A stretch of DNA of 5,102 bases, from the NCBI GenBank assembly GCA_002450985.1, contig DKBA01000188.1, forward strand, positions 1,627 through 6,728, in the 5' to 3' direction. The notes under the pieces were generated by a model, which was not told the origin of the DNA, ran no database searches, and saw only the letters and a program-made list of their open reading frames with translations. Of the stretch, positions 1 through 5,102 are shown piece by piece (position 1 is the first letter of the stretch; each line of letters starts with the position of its first letter). This DNA comes from Acidimicrobiia bacterium UBA6912 (GTDB taxonomy: Bacteria; Actinomycetota; Acidimicrobiia; Spongiisociales; UBA5794). The translations under genes were made by a program, and so were the position numbers.

Positions 1-147
1 TGCCGCCGTCGTGGTGGTCGCACTCGTGCCGCCGCTCGTGTCGTCCGTGGCGTCGTCGTCACCACCGCATGCGGCAGCCATGAGGGCGAGGGCCAACATG
101 AGCATGAGGAGGAGACGCGCCGGGCGCCTCCGGGGTTCTGTCTGCAT
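1..147 (-). CDS. Secreted lipoprotein, N-terminal fragment (possible solute-binding protein)
   Basis: This reading frame starts at ATG 147-145 and stays open to the left edge, giving 49 residues of a longer protein. The N-terminus is a lipoprotein signal peptide: basic residues at 6-8 and 11 (RRR, R), a Leu/Met/Ala-rich hydrophobic stretch at 12-26, then LMAAAC with the lipidated Cys at 27. A GGDDD sequence and an Asp/Thr/Ser/Gly-rich flexible linker follow, as in many actinobacterial lipoproteins. The -3 position of the lipobox is Ala rather than the usual Leu/Val/Ile, a tolerated variation. A GGAGAGG Shine-Dalgarno site lies at 157-151, rather close to the start codon. The protein would be exported by Sec or Tat and anchored to the outer face of the membrane. 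Leaders of this kind often belong to ABC-transporter substrate-binding proteins, and the divergent FCD regulator fits that, but the functional domain lies outside the window. Confidence 0.72.
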   Translation of the reverse strand, partial: MQTEPRRRPARLLLMLMLALALMAAACGGDDDATDDTSGGTSATTTTAA

Positions 148-233
148 ATCCCTCTCCATCGCCTTGCGCGAAGACCCGAGATCCGCAGCCGGTGGGGGGC
201 GGTCCTCGGCTCCCTCCGATAGGCCGCATACCG

Positions 234-247
234 TAATGTATACTGTC
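234..247. promoter_or_regulatory. Candidate divergent promoter / regulator operator around GTATAC
   Basis: The 152-base gap between two divergent genes contains one AT-rich island in very GC-rich surroundings. It holds the perfect palindrome GTATAC at 238-243. TATACT at 239-244 is a near-consensus -10 element facing the regulator gene, and TATACA (242-237 read on minus) faces the lipoprotein gene. FCD-type GntR regulators are known to bind short palindromes of the TNGTNNNACNA type, and autoregulation from a divergent region is common. The symmetry does not extend cleanly beyond six bases, and the matching -35 hexamer (CCGATA at 216-221) is weak. The site is therefore a plausible inference, not an established operator. 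Confidence 0.4.
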
Positions 248-299
248 GCCACCCGGCAACCACTCCCCCGGGTACGCTCGCGATGCCAGGTGCGTATCC

Positions 300-1016
300 A
301 TGCCGAACAGCAATCGACGACAGGGGAATCCGGCGGCCGGCCCTCATCACGAGCGGCCTCGCCCTCTTCGTGAGACCGTGGTGGACACGATCAGGCGCAG
401 CATCCTCGATGGCGAGTTGGAACCCGGACTGCGTCTCGTGGAAGATCGCCTGGCGGAGCAGTTCGACGTGTCTCGGCAACCGGTTCGCGAGGCGCTACGG
501 ACACTCCAACTCGAAGGTCTCGTCGACATCTCTCCTCGCCGGGGGGCCTCGGTCGCTCAGATCTCCCCGGCTCAGGTGGGTGAACTCGTCGAGGTGCTCG
601 CTGCGCTCGATGGACTCGCTGCCCGGCTCGCCGCCCAATCGGACGACCCCGCGACCACCGCCCGCATCGCAAGCGTGCTGGACGAGGCCGGAGCCATCCT
701 CACGAGGTCGGGCCGCGAGCTCACACCCACCGACCGTGAGTGCCTCGCCGGCCTCAACCGCACGTTCCACGTGCTGGTGACGCAGGCCGCCGGAAACCGG
801 CCGCTCACCGACGCGGCGACACCCTTGCGCGACCGCATCCAATGGATCCAGGCTGCGGTGGCCCAACGAAGGCCCGAACGGTCCTGGGCCGAGCATGGGG
901 CGATCCTCGCGGCGATCCGCGCCGGCGACGCCGACCGGGCCGAGGCCCTGGCCCGAGCCCACGCCGCAGCGGCCGGCGAAGCCCACGACAGGCACGCCCC
1001 CCGAACGGGCACCTGA
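300..1016 (+). CDS. GntR-family transcription regulator, FadR/FCD subfamily
   Basis: A 238-residue DNA-binding regulator, the usual length for this subfamily. Residues 22-88 form the winged helix: PLRETVVDTIRRSILDGEL, then LAEQFDVSRQPVREALRTL (51-69) as the recognition region, then EGLVDISPRRGASV (72-85) as the wing. Residues 92-225 form the helical FCD effector domain. Its usual metal ligands are visible as His157 (NRTFH), His199 (AEHGAIL) and His221 (RAHAAA); the position normally Asp is Asn153. Such proteins usually repress nearby catabolic or uptake genes until a small carboxylate-type ligand binds; the ligand here is unknown. The start at 300 is supported by AGGTG at 288-292 with seven bases of spacing, and a later start would cut into the winged helix. 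The gene diverges from the lipoprotein gene, its likeliest target along with its own promoter. Confidence 0.93.
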   Translation: MPNSNRRQGNPAAGPHHERPRPLRETVVDTIRRSILDGELEPGLRLVEDRLAEQFDVSRQPVREALRTLQLEGLVDISPRRGASVAQISPAQVGELVEVLAALDGLAARLAAQSDDPATTARIASVLDEAGAILTRSGRELTPTDRECLAGLNRTFHVLVTQAAGNRPLTDAATPLRDRIQWIQAAVAQRRPERSWAEHGAILAAIRAGDADRAEALARAHAAAAGEAHDRHAPRTGT

Positions 1017-1019
1017 TCG

Positions 1020-1053
1020 CAGACCCGCTCCCAGGGTCGAGGGCGCGGGTCTG
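1020..1053 (+). terminator. Strong hairpin after the GntR gene, probable terminator
   Basis: Four bases after the regulator's stop codon, CAGACCCGC (1020-1028) pairs perfectly with GCGGGTCTG (1045-1053). After one mismatch, CCC 1030-1032 pairs with GGG 1041-1043, leaving an eight-base loop. There is no U-tract. Tail-less hairpins directly after stop codons are often seen in high-GC actinobacteria, so termination or 3'-end protection is a fair inference. It would separate the regulator from the DUF1295 gene. Confidence 0.5.
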
Positions 1054-1116
1054 GCGCGGCGATGCGCCTCCGGGCGGGCGCGCGAGATGGTCACGTGGAG
1101 ATCTAGGGTGCGGGCC

Positions 1117-1992
1117 ATGACAGCGCAGAATCGAAGGTCGATCATCGGCATCACCGCCAGCCTGGTGATCGGCGTCCTGGTGATCCTGGCCGGCAGTGAC
1201 GGCAGCTCGAAGGTCGGCTCGCTCCCCGTGTTCGCCGTCTGCGGTGCGCTCGCCTACGTCATCAACTGGATCGCCTTCGTGCCGTCGAACCGGGCGAGGA
1301 CCGAGCAGTACTACGACCTGACGGGCAGCATCACCTATCTGACGATCACCGCGTTTGCCGCGCTGCTGAGCGATGATCTCGACGCCCGAGCGCTGATCGT
1401 GGCCGGGCTCGTGTGGGTGTGGGCGCTCCGTCTCGGCACGTTCCTCTTCCGGCGGGTACGACGCGACGGCCGGGACGGACGATTCGACGAGATCAAGACC
1501 GATCCGCTGCGGTTCTTCATGACCTGGACGATCCAGGGGCTGTGGGTGCTGCTGACCGCAGCGGCTGCGCTGGCGATCATCACCGGCAGCGAACGGCAGT
1601 CGATCGGCTGGGTGGGCATCGTCGGGATACTCGTGTGGGCCGCAGGGTTCGCGATCGAGGTCGTCGCCGACCAGCAGAAGTCGGCGTTCAAGAAGGACCC
1701 GGCCAACGCAGGACGGTTCATCACGTCGGGTCTGTGGGCCTGGTCGCGCCATCCCAACTACTTCGGCGAGATCACGCTGTGGACCGGCATCGCCATCATC
1801 GCCCTCCCGGTGTTGTCGGGGTGGCGCTGGGCCACCCTCATCTCGCCCGTGTTCGTGTTCCTCCTCATCACCCGCGTCAGCGGCATTCCGATGCTCGAGG
1901 CCAGGGCCAAGAAGCGCTGGGGTGACGAGAAGGCGTTCCAGGAGTACACGGCAAGCACCCCCGTGCTCGTTCCCCGGCCGCCCCGCAGGTGA
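1117..1992 (+). CDS. DUF1295 / steroid 5-alpha-reductase-like membrane protein
   Basis: A 291-residue polytopic membrane protein with about seven or eight hydrophobic segments, roughly at 8-26, 35-55, 71-85, 92-111, 133-156, 163-184 and 219-257. The C-terminal third carries the DUF1295 signature: DQQKSAFKKDP (185-195), then GLWAWSRHPNYFGE (205-218), then an ER/KRWG-like tail (EARAKKRWGDEKAFQEY, 261-277). This region resembles the C-terminal domain of 3-oxo-5-alpha-steroid 4-dehydrogenases, whose SRHPNYFGE block is associated with cofactor binding. Most bacterial DUF1295 proteins have no assigned substrate, so a membrane-bound NAD(P)H-dependent reductase is only a possibility. The start at 1117 was chosen because AGGGTG (1105-1110) lies six bases upstream. 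An in-frame ATG at 1087 would add ten residues but lacks a ribosome site, and the frame further upstream overlaps the regulator. No neighbour suggests a pathway. Confidence 0.9.
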   Translation: MTAQNRRSIIGITASLVIGVLVILAGSDGSSKVGSLPVFAVCGALAYVINWIAFVPSNRARTEQYYDLTGSITYLTITAFAALLSDDLDARALIVAGLVWVWALRLGTFLFRRVRRDGRDGRFDEIKTDPLRFFMTWTIQGLWVLLTAAAALAIITGSERQSIGWVGIVGILVWAAGFAIEVVADQQKSAFKKDPANAGRFITSGLWAWSRHPNYFGEITLWTGIAIIALPVLSGWRWATLISPVFVFLLITRVSGIPMLEARAKKRWGDEKAFQEYTASTPVLVPRPPRR

Positions 1993-2077
1993 CGGGATTA
2001 CCCCGGGTGGATCGCCAACTGCACCGTCATCACCCTCGACCGCGCGCACCCCGAAGCGCGACACGCCGGTTCCTGGG

Positions 2078-2626
2078 ATGATCGTGACCGTCCGACCGGC
2101 GGGCGAGACCGACCTCGCGGTTCTGTCAGCGATCGACGTCTCTTATGACACAGGCCCGCGTCTGTCGCTCGTGCGATCCGGGACGGCACCCGAGCTGACC
2201 TTCGATTTCCGGTGGCGGGCGGCGCCCCCTCGAGAGGAGCTCTACGCCGAGCTCACCGTAGACGGGCTGCGCAATGCGCTCGCCACCACGGACCTCTTCC
2301 TCGTGGCCGACGTCGACGGAGCCCGCGCCGGCTACCTGATGGTGATGCTGCCTCACTTCACCGATGCCGGGGAGATCACCGACCTGGCCGTGCACCGGCC
2401 GTTGCGCCGCCATGGCGCCGGCCGGTATCTCGTCGAGGCTGCCGCCGCGTGGGCGGGCGATCGCGGGCTCCGTGCGCTCTGGGTGGAACCACGGGCCGAC
2501 AACGCGAGTGCCATCGGCTTCTACCTGTCGCTCGGCTTTCGGATCAGCGGCTTCAACGACAGGATGTACTCCAACCACGACCACGAGCGGCCAACGGTCT
2601 TCATGTATCTCGAGACGCGGCGCTGA
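2078..2626 (+). CDS. GNAT-family N-acetyltransferase
   Basis: A 182-residue protein with a complete GNAT fold pattern, expected to move an acetyl group from acetyl-CoA to an amine in the cytoplasm. Residues 2-20 (IVTVRPAGETDLAVLSAID) are the typical first strand and helix. FLVADVDGARAGYLMV (74-89) is the pair of central strands. ITDLAVHRPLRRHGAG (100-115) is motif A with the RxxGxG/A pyrophosphate-binding loop, and DNASAIGFYLSLGFRISGF (141-159) is motif B, with Tyr149 in the place of the usual general acid. The ending, a NDRMYS segment followed by VFMYLE, resembles the tail of streptothricin-acetyltransferase-type GNATs, but that does not fix the substrate. The ATG at 2078 gives a normal GNAT N-terminus although its ribosome site is weak (only GGG beside it). 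No other start codon lies between it and the DUF1295 stop, so longer versions would overlap that gene. Confidence 0.9.
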   Translation: MIVTVRPAGETDLAVLSAIDVSYDTGPRLSLVRSGTAPELTFDFRWRAAPPREELYAELTVDGLRNALATTDLFLVADVDGARAGYLMVMLPHFTDAGEITDLAVHRPLRRHGAGRYLVEAAAAWAGDRGLRALWVEPRADNASAIGFYLSLGFRISGFNDRMYSNHDHERPTVFMYLETRR

Positions 2627-2753
2627 CACGCTTCGCACCGGCGAACCGGAGTCGGGGCCTCCGCGCCGACCCGGCTGCGGCTCGCGCCCAGTCGTCCCGA
2701 GACCCGCCGGTGGCCGAACCGAGCCGAATGGCCGGACCCGAGAGGTCACCAGG
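2627..2753. other. Convergent intergenic gap
   Basis: This gap of 127 bases lies between the stops of the plus-strand GNAT gene and the minus-strand acyltransferase gene, where both transcripts should end. The best structures are small: TTCGC 2632-2636 with GCGAA 2641-2645 around a four-base loop, and a GTCGG...CCGAC pair within 2651-2670. No U-tract follows either, so no terminator is called. Confidence 0.4.
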
Positions 2754-3932
2754 TCAGAGGACCCGAGCCAGCATGCGGGAACGAGTGGCCAGCCAGCCCA
2801 CCGTGAACGCCGCCGCCACCCCGGCGGCGGCGACCACGAGGAACTTGACCTCGACGGGGAGCGGTGCGGCTCGCAGGGCGATGGCGAACACCACGACGAT
2901 CGGCGGGTGCACGACGTAGGCGGCATACGACGCTCGCCCCAGCACGCGGCTCGCCAGTCCGCCGCGGTTCCAACGCCGCCGGAACCACTCCAGCATCCAC
3001 AGCGCGGTGCCGACCGCGATCAGGGACTCGATGGCGGGCAACACCGCGGCCCGCGGTCCGAGGCCGCCGGTGAACGCCGGTTCGGGATCGCCGGGATTGA
3101 TGGCGGTGAGGATCGCGAGGAACACCACGGCGCCCATGAGTGCGGCGGTACCGCACGCACGTGTCATCTGCTTGGAGAGGGGTTCCGCCAACCACCCACG
3201 CTCGGCCGCCAGCACACCCAGGCCAAAGAGCGTGGCCATCTGCGGAAACTCCCACAGGTTGAGGCCGAAGACGGCACGCGAGTAGAACGGCCACTCCAGT
3301 CGCACCAAGAACGTGGCCACCGCGATGATCCCGGCAGCAGACAGCAGATGCCTCCACCTGAGTGGACCGCCGGGGGTGGATGGCGCCGGATGCAGCCGGC
3401 GCCACGCGGCATAGACCAGGGAGAAGAGCAGCAGCGCCGCAACAAACCACATCACGCTGAGATCGGCATCATCGGCCCACCAGCGCCCGCTGTACGCCAG
3501 AAACCCCTCGTCGATCTCCCCCATCCCCCACTGGCCGATGAAATCGGTGCCCAGGTCGAAGACCGACACGAACACCACCAAGGGGATCCCGAGGCGGAGC
3601 GCACGGTCGGAGGCGAACCGGCCGGGGCCCTTGCGCTCGAGCGCGGGCGGTGAGAAGTAGCCGGCGACGAGGAACAGCAGGCCCATGCCGAACAGGAGCC
3701 CCATCCCTGCCACCGCCCCTGCGATCAGCTGGCTGACCCCATTGGTGGTGCGTTCCATGTAGTACCAGTCGAAGTCGACGAGGTACGAGGTACCCACATG
3801 GGCGGTGATCACACCGGCGATCACGGCGACTCGCAGGTTGTCCGCCCACCACAGTCGGACGCGTTCCGTCGAGGCAGGCGGGCGCTCGTCTGTCGGCGTC
3901 GATCGGGCGGCCGGCCGCTGCCCGGCCCTCAT
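2754..3932 (-). CDS. Acyltransferase family 3 (AT3/OpgC-like) integral membrane protein
   Basis: A 392-residue multi-spanning membrane protein. Near the N-terminus, after a polar Pro/Arg/Thr-rich cytoplasmic stretch (1-24), it has ADNLRVAVIAGVITAH, in which Arg34 and His45 form the R-x10-H motif typical of AT3 acyltransferases. Further family-like blocks are a VAGYFSP turn, VMWFVAALLLFSLVYAAWR, and a C-terminal SYAAYVVHPPIVVV. Roughly ten hydrophobic segments follow one another to the C-terminus, with no attached SGNH or other soluble domain. AT3 proteins pass acyl groups across the membrane to sugars or other extracytoplasmic acceptors; the acceptor cannot be read here because no glycan genes are adjacent. 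The start at 3932 is decided by a GAGGAGG site six bases upstream; the frame remains open to 4034, but those extra 34 residues are Arg/Pro-rich and unlike the family. Confidence 0.9.
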   Translation of the reverse strand: MRAGQRPAARSTPTDERPPASTERVRLWWADNLRVAVIAGVITAHVGTSYLVDFDWYYMERTTNGVSQLIAGAVAGMGLLFGMGLLFLVAGYFSPPALERKGPGRFASDRALRLGIPLVVFVSVFDLGTDFIGQWGMGEIDEGFLAYSGRWWADDADLSVMWFVAALLLFSLVYAAWRRLHPAPSTPGGPLRWRHLLSAAGIIAVATFLVRLEWPFYSRAVFGLNLWEFPQMATLFGLGVLAAERGWLAEPLSKQMTRACGTAALMGAVVFLAILTAINPGDPEPAFTGGLGPRAAVLPAIESLIAVGTALWMLEWFRRRWNRGGLASRVLGRASYAAYVVHPPIVVVFAIALRAAPLPVEVKFLVVAAAGVAAAFTVGWLATRSRMLARVL

Positions 3933-3938
3933 GCCACG

Positions 3939-3945
3939 CCTCCTC
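3939..3945 (-). promoter_or_regulatory. Shine-Dalgarno site of the acyltransferase gene
   Basis: GAGGAGG on the minus strand lies six bases before the ATG at 3932. It selects this start over an upstream in-frame ATG at 4034 and suggests strong initiation. Confidence 0.75.
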
Positions 3946-4275
3946 ACGCCACTCGGGAGTCGATCACGTTGCGGACCCCGGCGCGGGCGGCGCATCGAGA
4001 CGCACGGTCTCGGTGGACCGCTGCACGCGCACACGCCTCTACGCGGATCGTACGCCCGAAGCGACTGCGCGAGTAGTGGGCAACTCGGCGTGGAGCGTGT
4101 TCTCTCGTGAATCCCTCGCCGACTCTCTGCGGACCGGAGGGTGTCACGGAGTGGAGCTGACTGGAATCGGACTCCGCAGCCGTGAGCTCCTGATCGACCT
4201 CATTCCGCCGCTCCACCTGCTCCGCGATGGCATCGAGGTCAACCGACTCCGGCACCGCCGCACCGGCAGTTCGCG
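3946..4275. other. About 330 bases without a convincing gene
   Basis: This stretch lies upstream of the acyltransferase gene and downstream of the broken SRPBCC gene. One minus-strand frame stays open across it (4387 down to 3944) and is moderately code-like at 4275-4140, where it encodes an acidic segment containing DLDAIAEQVERRNEVDQEL. Nearer the acyltransferase gene it becomes Arg/Ala-rich without a recognisable pattern and runs into that gene's ribosome site. It may be a C-terminal remnant in decay, or chance openness in GC-rich DNA. I see no tRNA, repeat or clear promoter, although the acyltransferase promoter should be here. Confidence 0.4.
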
Positions 4276-4756
4276 TCACGGCGAACAAGGTCGTTTCGTC
4301 ACGCAGACTGCAGTCGCTTCGGCCTCCACCCGGGACTTCACCTGTAGCCAGCAGGTCCTCGATGGGCTTCTGGTGGCCCTTGACCACTATCCCTTCGACG
4401 CCGCGTGCCTACGACGGGGGCCTTGACCTGCCACTCGCCCTCGGCGGTCAACTTCGTGCCGCCCTTGGCGGGTTCGAATGAGAACACCCACGTGGGGCTC
4501 TCCCCGAACCAGTGGATCTTGGCGACGATCCGCTCATTGGGCACGACCTCGGTGTACTCGACCGTCCCTTCCATGTGGATCCCGAGGACGTGTCCGAACA
4601 AGCGGGCAGAGGAGCCGACGCCGTCGGGCTTCAGCTCGACGTCTCTCGCCGCAACCTCTTCAGGCCACGACCTCCATAGCCTTCCGACATCCTTGGCGTA
4701 GTCGATCACCTTCTCGACCGGGCTTCGATCTCGATGCTTCGCATCAGCTTCGCCAT
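4276..4756 (-). pseudogene. SRPBCC / polyketide-cyclase-like protein gene, disrupted by frameshifts
   Basis: Translation of the minus strand shows an SRPBCC (START-like ligand-binding) protein in pieces. From ATG 4756 the first frame gives MAKLMRSIEIEA. At the CCC run 4722-4720 one base seems lost, and the protein continues in a second frame as PVEKVIDYAKDV, with VELKPDGVG, MEGTVEYTEVVPNERIVAK and KLTAEGEWQVKAPVVG downstream. Near 4404-4400 one base seems gained, and the first frame resumes as VEGIVVKGHQKPIEDLL. A third change near 4350-4345 would lead to LQVKSRVEAEA and a stop at 4278-4276. The joined product, about 160 residues, matches the length and block order of single-domain SRPBCC proteins, which bind hydrophobic ligands in a deep cavity. 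The middle frame alone is open from ATG 4772 to 4338 (144 residues) but has unfamiliar ends. True pseudogene and sequence error cannot be told apart here; the family call is firm, the function unknown. Confidence 0.75.
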
Positions 4757-5049
4757 CGAACTCACCGCCCATACAGACATCGATGAACGCTGACTCGACG
4801 GCTCAGAGTTCCCTGCGGCGCCCCCCTTCCTCCCCTTGGCCAACACTCGCGCCGTGGGAGCAGACCGAACAGGGCCTGAGGTCTCATAGCCACGCCGACC
4901 ACGGATCGACCGTGCGAGCGTAACGGGCCGGACACGACCCGCGGTCACCACGGTGGGGAGGCAGCGCTCGACGTGATGCGACCACATGCGGCTTGCCCCT
5001 ACCCGTCGGTGGAGTAGCGGGTGATGATGGAGGAGTAGAGGAGGTCGAC
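4757..5049. other. Divergent intergenic region, about 290 bases
   Basis: No frame here looks coding on either strand. The region should hold promoters for the minus-strand SRPBCC gene and the plus-strand gene at 5050, but I see no clear -35/-10 pair. Small symmetric elements are CACGG 4900-4904 with CCGTG 4910-4914 around five bases, and the palindrome TTGGCCAA at 4836-4843. A seven-base direct repeat, GGAGTAG, occurs at 5011-5017 and 5032-5038, just before the next gene. None of these can be assigned a role. Confidence 0.4.
5038..5044 (+). promoter_or_regulatory. Shine-Dalgarno site of the gene at 5050
   Basis: GAGGAGG lies five bases before the ATG at 5050. This near-ideal ribosome site is the main evidence that the truncated frame at the right edge is a real gene. 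Confidence 0.7.
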
Positions 5050-5102
5050 ATGACAGCTCTCGCCAAGCGTCCCGGCTCTCTCCTCGGCATCTCGACCGGT
5101 GT
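5050..5102 (+). CDS. Start of an unidentified gene, cut by the right edge
   Basis: From ATG 5050 the frame reads MTALAKRPGSLLGISTGV up to the window end without a stop. Its GAGGAGG ribosome site and G/C-rich third positions support a real start. Seventeen complete codons are too few to identify a family: there is no signal peptide or motif, only a short basic, then Gly/Ser/Leu-containing N-terminus. It is divergent from the SRPBCC gene. Confidence 0.55.
   Translation, partial: MTALAKRPGSLLGISTG

Noticed and set aside
11..373. A 120-codon plus-strand open frame at the left edge
   Set aside because: It opposes the lipoprotein signal peptide and overlaps the regulator start; its Arg/Ser-rich translation has no family features.
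805..2064. A 419-codon open frame on the minus strand opposite the GntR and DUF1295 genes
   Set aside because: It is Arg/Asp/His/Gly-rich with no domain pattern, and it lies opposite two clearly conserved genes. It is a GC-rich antisense shadow.
2126..2926. A 266-codon open frame on the minus strand across the GNAT gene
   Set aside because: It is Pro/Arg/Gly-rich and opposes the GNAT motifs read on the plus strand, so it is a shadow.
2364..3653. A 429-codon open frame on the plus strand opposite the acyltransferase gene
   Set aside because: It is compositionally odd (Arg/Gly/His/Glu-rich) with no recognisable domain, and it overlaps the GNAT gene and opposes a well-supported membrane protein.
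4400..4404. Programmed ribosomal frameshifting in the SRPBCC gene
   Set aside because: Neither junction has a slippery heptamer with an evident downstream structure, and two or three opposite shifts in one small gene are better explained by indels.
4884..5090. A minus-strand open frame of 68 codons at the right edge
   Set aside because: It is low-complexity Pro/Arg/Ser sequence, opposes the strong ribosome site and start at 5050, and has no ribosome site of its own.
1..5102. CRISPR array, insertion sequence, tRNA, attachment site, or toxin-antitoxin or defence module
   Set aside because: I saw no regularly spaced repeats, no terminal inverted repeats with a transposase, no tRNA-like cloverleaf, and no gene with defence-family motifs.

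Overview
The window is a GC-rich bacterial fragment with strongly G/C-biased third codon positions, short gene spacings and Shine-Dalgarno sites. A Cys-Gly-Gly-Asp lipoprotein leader, an FCD-type GntR regulator, a DUF1295 membrane protein and a START-like SRPBCC protein together suggest an actinomycete-type genome, perhaps Acidimicrobiia. That placement is inferred from gene style only; there is no rRNA or marker gene to confirm it.

Layout, left to right. (1) Bases 1-147, minus strand: the first 49 codons of a secreted lipoprotein, cut by the left edge. (2) 148-299: a divergent intergenic region with an AT-rich island around GTATAC. (3) 300-1016, plus: a GntR/FCD transcription regulator, followed at once by a strong hairpin (1020-1053). 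(4) 1117-1992, plus: a polytopic DUF1295 / steroid-5-alpha-reductase-like membrane protein. (5) 2078-2626, plus: a GNAT acetyltransferase. (6) 2754-3932, minus: a membrane acyltransferase of family 3, convergent with the GNAT gene. (7) 3933-4275: about 340 bases with no convincing gene. (8) 4276-4756, minus: an SRPBCC-family gene that is clearly recognisable but split over three reading frames. (9) 4757-5049: an intergenic stretch, then at 5050 the start of a plus-strand gene with a very good ribosome binding site, cut by the right edge.

Only one pair looks functionally linked. The FCD regulator and the divergent lipoprotein fit the common arrangement in which such a regulator controls a neighbouring uptake operon whose first product is a solute-binding lipoprotein. 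The other genes look like unrelated single genes; no pathway or defence system can be read from them.

The most unusual item is the SRPBCC gene. One apparent base loss near its start and one apparent base gain near its end compensate each other, and a further shift is likely at the C-terminus. The four complete neighbouring genes are all intact, so this is either a genuine decaying gene or a local patch of sequence error. I found no evidence for a new biological system.
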